Shown here: positions 1 through 8,246 of the stretch, one piece after another
Layout: each line of letters begins with the position of its first letter
Position numbering within the stretch: position 1 is the stretch's first letter
Assembly (NCBI GenBank): GCA_029856445.1
Contig: JAHQWY010000009.1
Location: 1-25,982, forward strand
Direction: 5' to 3'
DNA: 25,982 nucleotides
Origin: Promethearchaeia archaeon
GTDB taxonomy: Archaea > Asgardarchaeota > Lokiarchaeia > Sigyniarchaeales > SOKP01
The notes under the pieces: model-generated
Seen by the model: only the letters and a program-made list of their open reading frames with translations
Databases searched by the model: none
What the model was told of the DNA's origin: nothing
Program-made: the position numbers and the translations under genes

Positions 1-582
1 ATTAAACAAATTGAACGAAAAATTGATAATTTAGAAAGAAGAATCGAGACTGAGAACCTCGATATTGCTGAAGAAAATGCCATTATTGATAAAATTAGAG
101 AATTAGCCAAATCAAAACAAGATTTTTTAGCAGCACAAGAGAATAGTGAACTTTTCAAAATAGAGCGTAAAGTTGAAATTGTAAAAATTAATTTAAACAA
201 GATTTATGAACAATTAAATAAGTGGTCGAATAAATCCCAAGAAAATCATACTAAAATGTTAGAAATCTTCCAGAAAGTGGATGAATTAAGAGAACAAAAG
301 AAAAAGATGGAAGAGGAACTTATTGAAAACAAAAAATCTGCTGATCGTCACCATGAACAATACTTACAAGTAATGAATCAAAGAAAAAAAGTAACGAAAG
401 GAAAAAGACCATATAAAACAAATAAAAAACCTGCACCGAGAACGGATCATTTCAAAAAGAAAAATGAAATGATAGAAAAAATCAAGGAAGATAAATTAGC
501 AGAAGCTTTAGAAAAACAAAAAGCGGGCAAAAAATTGAACTTATTTGAAGCTCGATTAATATTAGAGAAATCGGAAAGATAA
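1..582 (+). CDS. Coiled-coil protein, C-terminal part (COG1340-like), 5' end outside window
   Basis: The reading frame is open from the first base of the window, so this is the last 193 residues of a longer protein. It is almost wholly charged and helical, with long Lys/Glu-rich heptad-like stretches typical of a rod-like coiled coil. The part around residues 125-150 is Lys/Arg/Pro-rich and breaks the coil. The tail (about residues 152-193) ends in a helical segment of the type K-x-L-x-L-F-E-A-R-L. This layout resembles the uncharacterised archaeal coiled-coil family COG1340, but I place it there from general appearance only. No enzymatic motif, membrane helix or signal is visible. The ATG at 256 is an internal methionine, not a likely start, because the frame and coiled-coil character continue upstream of it. 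Function unknown; a structural or scaffolding role is an inference. Confidence 0.75.
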   Translation: MKQIERKIDNLERRIETENLDIAEENAIIDKIRELAKSKQDFLAAQENSELFKIERKVEIVKINLNKIYEQLNKWSNKSQENHTKMLEIFQKVDELREQKKKMEEELIENKKSADRHHEQYLQVMNQRKKVTKGKRPYKTNKKPAPRTDHFKKKNEMIEKIKEDKLAEALEKQKAGKKLNLFEARLILEKSER

Positions 583-797
583 TTTTACGTTTGAGAGTAA
601 AAATGATCTTACTGTTTAATGTCTTAAATTATTAATTGGCAGTAAATCATTTTATTCCTATTATAATGATTTTACTTATAATTCTAATTCGTCTATTAAT
701 TCTTACTTACATTATCAATAGAATTGGCATAATATTTAAAAAAATTGAAGATTTATTTTTTTCAACACTGTAAATTAACTGGAAGAAATGATCAAAA

Positions 798-2126
798 TTG
801 AGTAAAAAAGTAATTGAAATCCGAGATCTTTTAATGAAACACCATGATTGGTTTAAAAAATCAATTCCTTTGATTGCATCCGAAAATATAACTAGTCCTG
901 CCGTAGATGAGGCCTGTGTTAGTGATTTCTCTCATCGATATGCCGAAGGATGGTCAGGTGAAAGAGTTTATGCTGGTTGTACTTTCATAGATCAAATAGA
1001 GGATATTTGTATGGATCTTACTAGAGAATATTTCAATTGTATACATGCAGATGTTAGACCCGTATCTGGTGTTGTAGCAAATTTGGTAATGTACAATGCG
1101 TTCACTTCAGATAATAATGGAAAAATGTGTTGTATGGCAATTGTAAGAGGGGGACATATTTCACATGGTCCAAGATTTGCAAAAAGTGGTCGAGAGATTT
1201 TTGGAACAGCAGGAACGACAAGGGGGATAAATGTTGAATATTTAGCATTTGACAATGATGAAATGAATTTAGATATTGATGCGTCTGCGAAGGTGATAAG
1301 AGAATTTGAACCAGAATTATTACTATTTGGGGGATCAGTTTTCTTATTCCCACACCCGGTTAAAGAGCTTGGTGACGTTGCAAAAGAAGTTGGTGCCTAT
1401 GTTGGGTATGATGCTGCTCATGTAGCGGGTTTAATAGGTTCTGGATATTTTCAAGATCCTTTAAGAGAAGGTGCAGATGTTATGACAATGAGTACTCATA
1501 AGACACTCCCAGGACCTCAACATGGAGCTTTGGTTTCCAATAGAGAAGATCTGATTGATAAGTTAAGATCTTGCGCTTTTCCAGCATTATTATCTAATCA
1601 TCATCTTCATAATGTGGCAGGTTTAGCAATTGCTGTAGCAGAAATGTTAGAATTTGGAAAGGAGTATCATAAAAACGTTATTGATAATGCTAAAGCCTTA
1701 GGCCAAGCATTATATGAACGGGGAATCAACGTATTAATGGAACATAAAGGTTTTACAGAATCTCACCAAATTGTTGTGGATATTACAGAATTTGAGAAAA
1801 CTATTGGATTAGGTGGAGATATAGAAAAGATTTTAGAAAAAGCAAACATCATCCTTAATCGAAATCTGTTACCATATGATATTGCTCAAGGAAGACACTA
1901 TCAAAATCCTGGCGGATTAAGAATTGGAACATCTGAAATTACCAGACTTGGAATGGGCAAAAATGAAATGACTGATATCGCAGAATTAATTAAAAAATTA
2001 ATCATTGAGAAGAAAGATCCCAAAAAAATAAGAGATGAAGTCATTGAATTCAGAAAAGAATTCCAAGAAATAAAATATTGTTTTCAAACTCCGAATAAGG
2101 CTTATGAATATTTAAAATTCTATTAA
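798..2126 (+). CDS. glyA: Serine hydroxymethyltransferase, archaeal type
   Basis: This is a PLP enzyme of fold type I, 442 residues. It should interconvert serine and glycine, passing the one-carbon unit to a pterin (tetrahydrofolate or a methanopterin). The Schiff-base lysine is K235 in the motif STHKTLPGPQHG. The PLP-binding D-A-A-H is at residues 205-208, the N-terminal SEN motif at 28-30, and the Y-A-E-G segment near 48-51 is also SHMT-like. The segment around residue 90 (PVSG) and the G-W-S after YAEG differ slightly from bacterial GlyA, as expected for a divergent archaeal form. The start is a TTG at 798; the ATG ten bases upstream is out of frame and closes after five codons. The gene is monocistronic. 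It sits where rps13/rps4/rps11 often lie in archaea, just upstream of the polymerase subunit D operon. An alternative is another SHMT-fold aldolase, but the motif match makes GlyA most likely. Confidence 0.9.
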   Translation: MSKKVIEIRDLLMKHHDWFKKSIPLIASENITSPAVDEACVSDFSHRYAEGWSGERVYAGCTFIDQIEDICMDLTREYFNCIHADVRPVSGVVANLVMYNAFTSDNNGKMCCMAIVRGGHISHGPRFAKSGREIFGTAGTTRGINVEYLAFDNDEMNLDIDASAKVIREFEPELLLFGGSVFLFPHPVKELGDVAKEVGAYVGYDAAHVAGLIGSGYFQDPLREGADVMTMSTHKTLPGPQHGALVSNREDLIDKLRSCAFPALLSNHHLHNVAGLAIAVAEMLEFGKEYHKNVIDNAKALGQALYERGINVLMEHKGFTESHQIVVDITEFEKTIGLGGDIEKILEKANIILNRNLLPYDIAQGRHYQNPGGLRIGTSEITRLGMGKNEMTDIAELIKKLIIEKKDPKKIRDEVIEFRKEFQEIKYCFQTPNKAYEYLKFY

Positions 2127-2135
2127 TTCTTATAA

Positions 2136-2143
2136 TTTTTTTT
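2136..2143 (+). terminator. T-tract terminator candidate after glyA
   Basis: A run of eight T begins ten bases after the glyA stop codon. Archaeal RNA polymerase commonly terminates at such T-rich tracts without a hairpin. The next gene starts about 130 bases downstream with its own upstream region, which fits a transcript end here. In AT-rich DNA such runs are common, so this is only a candidate. Confidence 0.4.
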
Positions 2144-2273
2144 GATCATTATTTCGGGAGCTCTCTTTAAGTATTCATATCTTTGCTAGAAAAATAACAA
2201 TAAAACTTATCTTATATGACATATTTAGGATAATATTCATAATTTGATATTTAATAACTTAACTGGCATTATC

Positions 2274-3107
2274 ATGGATATAGAAGTACTTGAAAAATCT
2301 GATAAAAAGTTAGTTTTTGTTGTAGAAGATATTTCCATAGAGATGGCAAATGCTATTAGAAGGATAATCTTATCTGAAATCCCCGTAATGGCAATTGATG
2401 AAGTTATTGTTCTGAAAAATGATAGTCCTCTCTATGATGAGATAATATCTCATAGACTTGGGATGATACCACTTACTACTGATTTAGAAACTTATAAGTT
2501 ACCACAAGATTGTGAATGTGGAGGATATGGATGCCCCCTTTGTCAAGTTTCTTTAACATGCGAAGTCACTAATACTACGAATGTACCCTTAGACGTCTAC
2601 TCGGGAGATTTAAAATCAAATGATCCTAAAATCATACCTGTCAATCCAAATATCCCAATTGTAAAAATTGATAAAAATAATCAATTGATTATTGAAGCAT
2701 ATTCCTTTTTAGGAAAAGCAAGAGATCATGTCAAATGGCAAGCAGTCTCAAATATTTTTTATAGATTTTTTCCAGAATTAGAATTTAATGATGAAAGTTG
2801 TAAACGATGTCTAGATAGATGCATAGTATCGAGAATGTGCCCAGAAAATTTATTTGATTTTTCCGATGGGAAAATAGTAAAATTGCTAGGGAATTATTGG
2901 AGAACATGTACATTATGTAAATCATGTGAGAGGTATTGTCCAGAAGAAGCTATCAAAGTGGGGAATAAAGATAATACATATATTTTTTCTATTGAAAGTG
3001 ATGGTGTTTTACCATTTAACACAGTTCTTACGAAAACATTTGAAATATTTTTAGAAAAAATTGATGAATTTGTTGAGAGGCTTGAAGCTATTGAGTTGGA
3101 GTTGTAA
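2274..3107 (+). CDS. rpoD (Rpo3): DNA-directed RNA polymerase subunit D with ferredoxin-like domain
   Basis: This is the archaeal counterpart of Rpb3/alpha and nucleates polymerase assembly as a D-L heterodimer. From the ATG at 2274 it is 277 residues. The dimerisation domain begins at residue 1, with the alpha-like segment ANAIRRIILSEIP at about 25-37 and the family signature ARDHVKWQ at 149-156. An inserted ferredoxin-like domain carries eight cysteines in two clusters: C176, C179, C183, C189 and C212, C215, C218, C222, the latter two sets each followed by proline. This suggests two Fe-S clusters. A separate group C80, C82, C87, C90 could bind zinc. An in-frame TTG at 2244 would add ten unconserved residues; I chose the ATG because MDIEVLEK matches where family members begin. 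The gene leads an operon with L18e, L13 and S9. The symbol refers to archaeal subunit D, not bacterial sigma-70. Confidence 0.96.
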   Translation: MDIEVLEKSDKKLVFVVEDISIEMANAIRRIILSEIPVMAIDEVIVLKNDSPLYDEIISHRLGMIPLTTDLETYKLPQDCECGGYGCPLCQVSLTCEVTNTTNVPLDVYSGDLKSNDPKIIPVNPNIPIVKIDKNNQLIIEAYSFLGKARDHVKWQAVSNIFYRFFPELEFNDESCKRCLDRCIVSRMCPENLFDFSDGKIVKLLGNYWRTCTLCKSCERYCPEEAIKVGNKDNTYIFSIESDGVLPFNTVLTKTFEIFLEKIDEFVERLEAIELEL

Positions 3108-3174
3108 AATTACAAAAATTTATTAAAATATCAAAAATTTAAAATACTAAATAAACCGAGAGTAATACTTCCTA

Positions 3175-3531
3175 ATGTCTCATAAAATAACTGGTCCGAG
3201 TAACTTTTACATTAGAAAGCTAATAAGAGATTTATGGAAAACTAAAATTAAAATATGGCGAAAAATTTCCAAAAAGTTAAGCAATTCAAGGAAAGAGAGA
3301 GTTTCCCCTAATTTATATCGCATAAACAAAAAAACTAAGGAGAATGATGTAGTTGTCATACCTGGGAAAGTATTAGGAATGGGGGAATTAGACCACAAAA
3401 TTACAATTGCTTGCCTAGATTGTTCAAAATCAGCAAAGCAAAAAATTGAATCTTCAGGGAGTAGCCTGATTTCTATAGAGGATTTATTAGAACAGAATCC
3501 TAAAGGTAGTGGAGTAAAAATATTTTATTGA
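3175..3531 (+). CDS. rpl18e: 50S ribosomal protein L18e
   Basis: This 118-residue basic protein of the large ribosomal subunit (uL15 superfamily) is recognised from its archaeal/eukaryotic L18e pattern. The basic N-terminus contains YIRKLIRDLW, the centre holds VVVIPGKVLGMGELDHKI, and the C-terminus has the glycine-rich end KGSGVKIFY. Its length is normal for archaea. It starts at an ATG 67 bases after the subunit D gene and precedes L13 by 12 bases, the order found in many archaea. No clear Shine-Dalgarno motif precedes it. Confidence 0.95.
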   Translation: MSHKITGPSNFYIRKLIRDLWKTKIKIWRKISKKLSNSRKERVSPNLYRINKKTKENDVVVIPGKVLGMGELDHKITIACLDCSKSAKQKIESSGSSLISIEDLLEQNPKGSGVKIFY

Positions 3532-3546
3532 TAAAATTATAGAGTG

Positions 3547-3552
3547 GGTGAT
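3547..3552 (+). promoter_or_regulatory. Shine-Dalgarno GGTGAT fixing the L13 start
   Basis: GGTGAT is a full match to the 3' end of archaeal 16S rRNA. It lies three bases before the ATG at 3556, the spacing expected for this part of the motif. The upstream in-frame GTG at 3544 overlaps this site and so is unlikely to be the start. Confidence 0.65.
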
Positions 3553-3555
3553 GAT

Positions 3556-4029
3556 ATGGTAATAGAATATCAATTAATCGATGCTACAGACAAGATATTG
3601 GGGCGTTTTTGCAGTCAAATTGCAAAAAAGGCTTTATTAGGTGAGAATATAGTAATAATTAATGCGAAAGATGCGATAATAAGTGGGACCAAGAGAGATA
3701 TCCATGAGAATTATTTGGCGAAATTAAGTATTTCAACTGCTACAAATCCCCGAAGAGGTCCATTTCACGAAAGAAGACCTGATACTTTTATGAGAAGAGT
3801 AATAAAACAAATGCTTCCACGTAAAAAAATCCGAGGAAAAGAAGCTCTCAAAAGAGTTCATGTATATATTTCAGATATTCCTGAACGCTTTAAGAGCAGA
3901 TATCAAAAACTAACACCAACTGAAATATTTTTTGCTGAAAAAAGACGTCTTTCTTATTATAATAAATATATTACTTTAGAAAACCTTTGTATGAGAATAG
4001 GATGGAATAAAAAGGAAGTTGAGGTTTAA
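3556..4029 (+). CDS. rpl13: 50S ribosomal protein L13
   Basis: This uL13 large-subunit protein is 157 residues long. It is recognised by the N-terminal pattern IDATDKILGRFCSQIAKKAL, the central NPRRGPFHERRPDTFMRRVI and the basic segment KQMLPRKKIRGKEALKRVHVY, all hallmarks of archaeal L13. The start is set at the ATG at 3556 because the GGTGAT ribosome-binding site directly precedes it. The S9 gene follows after five bases, so the two are surely co-transcribed and probably translationally coupled. Confidence 0.95.
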   Translation: MVIEYQLIDATDKILGRFCSQIAKKALLGENIVIINAKDAIISGTKRDIHENYLAKLSISTATNPRRGPFHERRPDTFMRRVIKQMLPRKKIRGKEALKRVHVYISDIPERFKSRYQKLTPTEIFFAEKRRLSYYNKYITLENLCMRIGWNKKEVEV

Positions 4030-4034
4030 TCAAT

Positions 4035-4445
4035 ATGTCTATGAAAGTTGTTCAGGCATCAGGTAAAAGGAAGAGTGCTATAGCAAGAGTTGTATTGAAA
4101 CATCCATCAAAAGGACAGATTAAAATTAATAATGTTCCTCTCAATTTATATAAGCCTGAAATAGCACGATTAAGGATCCAAGAAGTCCTTGAAATAGTAA
4201 ATCACCCAAAGCTTGAAAAATGTGATATTAATGTTCGAGTTAAAGGTGGTGGGATTAGTGGACAAACAGATGCTGTTCGGATGGCAATTGCCAAATCAAT
4301 CCATAAATTTATTGGAACAAAAACAATAGAACGTACATTTAGGGATTATGATGATTCATTATTGAGTGGGGATTCTAGAAGAACTGAACCGAAGAAATTT
4401 GGTGGTAAAAAAGCCCGAGCTCGTAGGCAGAAAAGTTTTAGATAA
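4035..4445 (+). CDS. rps9: 30S ribosomal protein S9
   Basis: This uS9 small-subunit protein is 136 residues long. The N-terminal ASGKRKSAIARV, the central VRVKGGGISGQTDAVRMAIAK and the basic C-terminal tail KARARRQKSFR are diagnostic; the last Arg reaches the P-site tRNA in known ribosomes. A GAGGT ribosome-binding site lies within the end of L13, nine bases before the start. In many archaea rpoN and rpoK follow S9. Here the operon ends and aroA lies tail to tail only eight bases away on the other strand. Confidence 0.96.
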   Translation: MSMKVVQASGKRKSAIARVVLKHPSKGQIKINNVPLNLYKPEIARLRIQEVLEIVNHPKLEKCDINVRVKGGGISGQTDAVRMAIAKSIHKFIGTKTIERTFRDYDDSLLSGDSRRTEPKKFGGKKARARRQKSFR

Positions 4446-4453
4446 TTATAATT

Positions 4454-5770
4454 TTACTTTACTTTCATTTGAACTCCTAATTTTTGTAAATCATCTAAAA
4501 AGGAAGGATAAGAATCTTTTACAATCTCGATATCTGATATTTGAGAATTTGAAGAAGCATATAAAGCAGCAATAGTACATGCCATGGCTACTCTATGATC
4601 ATATCCATGATCTATTTTAGCTCCATTTAACTTATCACAGTGATAAATTGTGAGTTTATCTTGCTCTTCCTTGACGTTAACACCCATTTTTTTTAATTCT
4701 CTTGCCATAGATGTAATTCGATCGCTTTCTTTTAACCGGACATTTCCAGCATTATAAAGCACGGTTTCTTCTTTTGCAAATGCACCTATAACAGAAAGAA
4801 TGGGGAATAAGTCTGGGATATCACTACAATCGATTTCTACTCCATTTAAGCTGTTATTGGTTAGATCACCATGTACAACTACTTGTTTTCGATTCTCATC
4901 AAATTCGATGCGAGCTCCCATTTCTCTTAGAATCTCAATAATTTTTTTATCTCCCTGGGAATTTTCCATACTTAAATTATTTATTACAACTTCAGTTGGC
5001 TCATTAGATAAAACTGCTGCAGCGATGATAAATGCTGAAGAAGAGAAATCTCCAGGGATTTCATAGGATTGAGCTCTATAATTCTGTTCAATTGTTATAA
5101 AAAATTTTCCTCCTTCTAAATCTCTTTGTATATTGATCCCAAATGCGTTTAATACATCTAATGTAATATTTATATATGGAATAGACAGTAATGGGGTTGT
5201 TAGTTCTATTTCAATGAAATCGTTATTTTCACATGTTAATAAAGGACAAGTAAATAGTAGAGCGGTTATGAATTGAGAACTTATATCTCCAGGGATTTTT
5301 ATTTTATTACATGCATTTTTCCTGCGTTTAATCATAATTTTTTTTTCAGATATAGTATATTTTCCTCCTATAGCTTCTAAAGCATTGAGTAGGGGAACAA
5401 TTGGCCTTTTTCTTTCTAAAAACTCTCCAGTCAATTGAAGACCCCCTTTTACTAAAAGACTTAATGCGCAAAAAATTCTAAAAGAAGTTCCAGAATTTTT
5501 ACAATCTAAGGGTTTTTTGACTGATTTAAATGGTTTTTTATCACATTTAACGACATAGGAATTCTTAGTGGATTTTATTATTTTAACACCTAAAGCTTTT
5601 AAATTTTTAATTGTTATTTCTGAATCTCCAATGGTCAAGGGATTTTTAATTATAGAAATTCCCTCAGCTAGACTTGCTGCAATAAAAGCTCTATGGGTAT
5701 AGCTTTTAGACCCAGGGGCGCTGATTTCACCCTTTAAGTTGCTAATTAATGGTGTTATTTCTAAATCCAT
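4454..5770 (-). CDS. aroA: 3-phosphoshikimate 1-carboxyvinyltransferase (EPSP synthase)
   Basis: This cytosolic enzyme of the shikimate pathway transfers the enolpyruvyl group of PEP to shikimate-3-phosphate. It is 438 residues, a normal length. Visible signatures are PGSKSYTHR at 19-27 (substrate-binding Lys22, Ser23, Arg27), NSGTSFR at 92-98, the ERKRPI segment at 119-124, and in the second half DIPDLFPILSV, RLKESDRI and DHRVAMA. These together supply the catalytic Asp/Glu and phosphate-binding residues. The start is the ATG at 5770. The gene is head to head with aroC, whose product catalyses the next and final step, so the 82-base gap should hold both promoters. Confidence 0.97.
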   Translation of the reverse strand: MDLEITPLISNLKGEISAPGSKSYTHRAFIAASLAEGISIIKNPLTIGDSEITIKNLKALGVKIIKSTKNSYVVKCDKKPFKSVKKPLDCKNSGTSFRIFCALSLLVKGGLQLTGEFLERKRPIVPLLNALEAIGGKYTISEKKIMIKRRKNACNKIKIPGDISSQFITALLFTCPLLTCENNDFIEIELTTPLLSIPYINITLDVLNAFGINIQRDLEGGKFFITIEQNYRAQSYEIPGDFSSSAFIIAAAVLSNEPTEVVINNLSMENSQGDKKIIEILREMGARIEFDENRKQVVVHGDLTNNSLNGVEIDCSDIPDLFPILSVIGAFAKEETVLYNAGNVRLKESDRITSMARELKKMGVNVKEEQDKLTIYHCDKLNGAKIDHGYDHRVAMACTIAALYASSNSQISDIEIVKDSYPSFLDDLQKLGVQMKVK

Positions 5771-5842
5771 TTCTAATTAATAAATAGAAAATAATAGATA
5801 TAATATTAATTAAATAATATTGTAAAATAATTTTTTAATAAA

Positions 5843-5848
5843 GGTGAT
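5843..5848 (+). promoter_or_regulatory. Shine-Dalgarno GGTGAT deciding the aroC start
   Basis: A perfect GGTGAT lies four bases before the GTG at 5853. The in-frame GTG at 5844 sits inside this motif and is therefore a poor start candidate. Confidence 0.6.
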
Positions 5849-5852
5849 TCTT

Positions 5853-6962
5853 GTGGTTGATAATACTCTTGGTAGAATCTTTAAAATAACAAGTTTCGGT
5901 GAGTCTCATGGGCAATTAATTGGAATAATTGTGGATGGTACTCCTGCAGGAATTGAGTTAAATGTGCAATTAATCCAAAGGGAATTAGATATGAGAAAAC
6001 CAGGACAGTCATCTCTAACAACTTCTCGTATGGAGGAAGATAAAGTAAAAATTGTATCAGGTATCTTCAATAAAAAAACAACTGGAGCACCTATTTGTTT
6101 ATTTATTGAGAATAAAGATATAGATTCTTCAAAATATGAAGAATTTAGAAAATTTTTGCGCCCCTCCCATATAGATTTTACTGCGTCAAAGAAATATGGT
6201 AATTATTATGATTATAGAGGATCTGGAAGATTTTCTGGGAGAATTACTGCAGGATTTGTTATGGCTGGAGCAATAGCTAAACAAATCCTCAAAAAATATA
6301 ATATAACTATATTTGCTTACACAAAGAGTATTGGAAACATTGAGGATGAAAAAGAATATGATGTAAGTAATTATAAGCAATTTCTGGAACTGAGAGAGCG
6401 ATCTCTCGTAAGAACACTTGATCAAGAAAAATCAAGATTGATGGAAGCCTTAGTAAATGAAGTTAAGGATCATAAAGATTCAATAGGTGGTTTGATAAAA
6501 TGCATAGTTAATGGATTTCCCGCGGGGAAGGGTGGTCCAATCTTTAATAGCATCGAATCAAATATAAGTAAAGCGATATTTTCAATCCCAGCAATAAAGG
6601 GAATAGAGTTTGGAGCAGGATTTAAAGCTTCGAATATGAAAGGTTCTGAGCATAATGATCCTTGGATCTTTAAAGATGGAGAGATTAAAACTCTTAAAAA
6701 TGATTCTGGGGGGATCATTGGTGGGATTTCCACAGGAATGCCTATTGAATTTACAGTTTCTGTAAAACCTCCTGCTTCTATTGGTATTCTCCAAAAAACT
6801 GTAAATATCGAATCAATGGAAAACGTTGAGATCGAATTCTCTGGTCGTCATGATCCGTGTATAGTACCAAGGGTAATTCCAGTAGTTGAAGCGATGACTT
6901 CAGTTGTATTGCTTGATTGTTTATTAATTAATGGATTTGTACCAAGAGTTTTTGATCCATAG
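5853..6962 (+). CDS. aroC: Chorismate synthase
   Basis: It converts EPSP to chorismate with loss of phosphate, using reduced FMN, and is the last step of the common aromatic pathway. From the GTG at 5853 it is 369 residues, the usual length. Recognisable signatures are TSFGESHG near the N-terminus, MRKPGQSSLTTSRMEEDKV, the FMN-pocket SGRFSGRITAGFV, the PIFNSIES and GIEFGAGF segments, and the C-terminal RHDPCIVPRVIPVVEAM. The GTG start is chosen from the GGTGAT site directly upstream; an alternative GTG at 5844 would add three residues. It is divergently arranged with aroA, so the two can be regulated together. Confidence 0.96.
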   Translation: MVDNTLGRIFKITSFGESHGQLIGIIVDGTPAGIELNVQLIQRELDMRKPGQSSLTTSRMEEDKVKIVSGIFNKKTTGAPICLFIENKDIDSSKYEEFRKFLRPSHIDFTASKKYGNYYDYRGSGRFSGRITAGFVMAGAIAKQILKKYNITIFAYTKSIGNIEDEKEYDVSNYKQFLELRERSLVRTLDQEKSRLMEALVNEVKDHKDSIGGLIKCIVNGFPAGKGGPIFNSIESNISKAIFSIPAIKGIEFGAGFKASNMKGSEHNDPWIFKDGEIKTLKNDSGGIIGGISTGMPIEFTVSVKPPASIGILQKTVNIESMENVEIEFSGRHDPCIVPRVIPVVEAMTSVVLLDCLLINGFVPRVFDP

Positions 6963-7055
6963 AAGATTCTATTTAATTCATTATGATCTACATTAACAAA
7001 AAAGTTCAAATAAAATTATAAACAAAAGTAAGAATAAAATGAACTAGGATTTATT

Positions 7056-7289
7056 ATGACAGAGGACCTTCAAAAAAAATTTATTAAGAAAATTATCAAG
7101 GTTATTGATAGATGGTCTTTTGAACAATGTGCTTTTTGTGAAGATGGAACTATGGTTTCAATAGAGGGGATGCTTGATTATAAATGCAGCAGGTGTGGAA
7201 AGACTATGAATCCAATTAATTATTTAGGTGAAATTGCTAAGATAGTTTTAGAATATAGGGAAAAAATTGAGAATTTCGCAGACAGCTAG
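7056..7289 (+). CDS. Small zinc-ribbon protein, unknown function
   Basis: A 77-residue protein with two CxxC pairs (C25-x2-C28 and C44-x2-C47) that should bind one zinc ion as a zinc ribbon. It is framed by a basic N-terminal helix (residues 3-20) and a C-terminal helix (about 56-72). AGGA lies five bases before the ATG, supporting both the gene and its start. It stands alone between aroC and a short helical protein. I do not recognise a named family. Such proteins in archaea are often nucleic-acid or protein-binding adaptors, but that is only a general expectation. Confidence 0.7.
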   Translation: MTEDLQKKFIKKIIKVIDRWSFEQCAFCEDGTMVSIEGMLDYKCSRCGKTMNPINYLGEIAKIVLEYREKIENFADS

Positions 7290-7405
7290 ACCTTATTTGG
7301 AAAATGAAAAAGTAAAATATAAAAAACAAATTTTAAATAAGTTATTATAAACTAGAACACATATTATTATATTGCTTATATTAGATTTTAAGGAGATTGA
7401 AGAGA

Positions 7406-7642
7406 ATGGACAGGAAAATAGATACCTCGGACCAATTTATTGAATTCTATAAGAAGAAGGGTGATTATCTTGTTTCTTTATCAGAAAATCATTTCAAGAA
7501 TTTAGAATATCGAAAATGTCTTGAATTATTAAATCAAGCCCATAATATGTATATGAAAGGAAATTACATTGAACTTGCTGAACAAATTAAACAAAAATTT
7601 ATGGAAATTAAAGAAAAATATTTTCAAAAAAAGCAAGAATGA
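7406..7642 (+). CDS. Small helical (TPR-like) protein, unknown function
   Basis: From the ATG at 7406 this is 78 residues, predicted to be nearly all helix. Residues about 12-30, 33-50 and 53-72 could form a TPR-like or three-helix arrangement (pattern Y-R-K-C-L-E-L-L-N-Q-A ... G-N-Y-I-E-L-A). GGAG at 7392-7395 lies ten bases before the ATG. The in-frame TTG at 7397 directly abuts that motif and is unlikely to be the start. The gene ends two bases before the convergent Mut7-C gene. An MIT-like three-helix bundle is an alternative, but nothing in the sequence settles it. Confidence 0.6.
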   Translation: MDRKIDTSDQFIEFYKKKGDYLVSLSENHFKNLEYRKCLELLNQAHNMYMKGNYIELAEQIKQKFMEIKEKYFQKKQE

Positions 7643-7644
7643 AT

Positions 7645-8142
7645 TTACTGATCATCAATAAATTTTGCTCCTAATTTATTCTCAATATCATCAATATGAG
7701 ACCCTTTCCAATAAACTTTTTTACATTGTAAATTTAAGCATTGATAAAAGTCATTATATTGATTATAAGTATCTTTTAACACATAATCCTTAATTTCGTT
7801 TTTTTTCTTAACTTTTTCCATTTTCGAATTGCAAATGGAACATCTAGCATTTTTAATATTAAATTTAAATTCTAATCTTAGATTCTCCTTTAATTGGTTT
7901 AAGTAATTATATACTCCTTCTCCTCTTAAATATAAGGCATTCTCAATATTACTCTTATAAAATTGATAATCTTTTGTTATAACAAATCTATTAGTTTTCT
8001 TTGCATAAGCTAATAATTTATCATCAGGAACAGGATCCATCTTGAAAAAATCTACTAAATCATTTGCATATAAAGTATCATAGCCAAATATCCGTAGGAA
8101 TCGAGCTAATTTACCTAACATTGAATCAACTAAAAATTTCAA
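7645..8142 (-). CDS. Mut7-C RNase-domain protein (PIN-like fold with zinc ribbon)
   Basis: A 165-residue protein matching the Mut7-C family (COG1656). The N-terminal part has the acidic residue D6 in FLVDSMLGKLARFLRIFGYDT, D40/D41 in a PDDKLL motif and D58 in the strand FVITKD. Together these give the acidic pocket expected of a PIN-like nuclease. The C-terminal third carries a zinc ribbon with C101-x2-C104 and C135-x4-C140. RNase activity is inferred from the family; the substrate is unknown. The start codon is TTG, with a weak AGGT element upstream. It is divergent from the FmdE-family gene, and its end almost touches the small helical protein gene on the other strand. Confidence 0.85.
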   Translation of the reverse strand: MKFLVDSMLGKLARFLRIFGYDTLYANDLVDFFKMDPVPDDKLLAYAKKTNRFVITKDYQFYKSNIENALYLRGEGVYNYLNQLKENLRLEFKFNIKNARCSICNSKMEKVKKKNEIKDYVLKDTYNQYNDFYQCLNLQCKKVYWKGSHIDDIENKLGAKFIDDQ

Positions 8143-8246
8143 ATTGCTATACCTATTGATTAATTAAATTCTTCTAGATTAAATATATTTAAAACATGTA
8201 ATAAATTATATAACTGGTATTTAACAAAAAAAAAGAATCACCCCAA

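Noticed and set aside
666..773. Possible 35-residue hydrophobic peptide between the coiled-coil gene and glyA
   Set aside because: No ribosome-binding site, composition like the intergenic background, and no recognisable pattern; more likely chance.
992..1353. Minus-strand open frames inside glyA
   Set aside because: They mirror the codon pattern of the well-supported glyA and have no protein-like motif.
4366..4575. Plus-strand frame overlapping the end of S9 and the end of aroA
   Set aside because: It overlaps two conserved genes in other frames, lacks any motif and has no start context.
5806..5821. Exact 16-base AT-only match (TTAATTAAATAATATT) shared with 14626-14641, both near promoters
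   Set aside because: In DNA this AT-rich, several such AT-only matches are expected by chance in 26 kb, and the flanks do not match.
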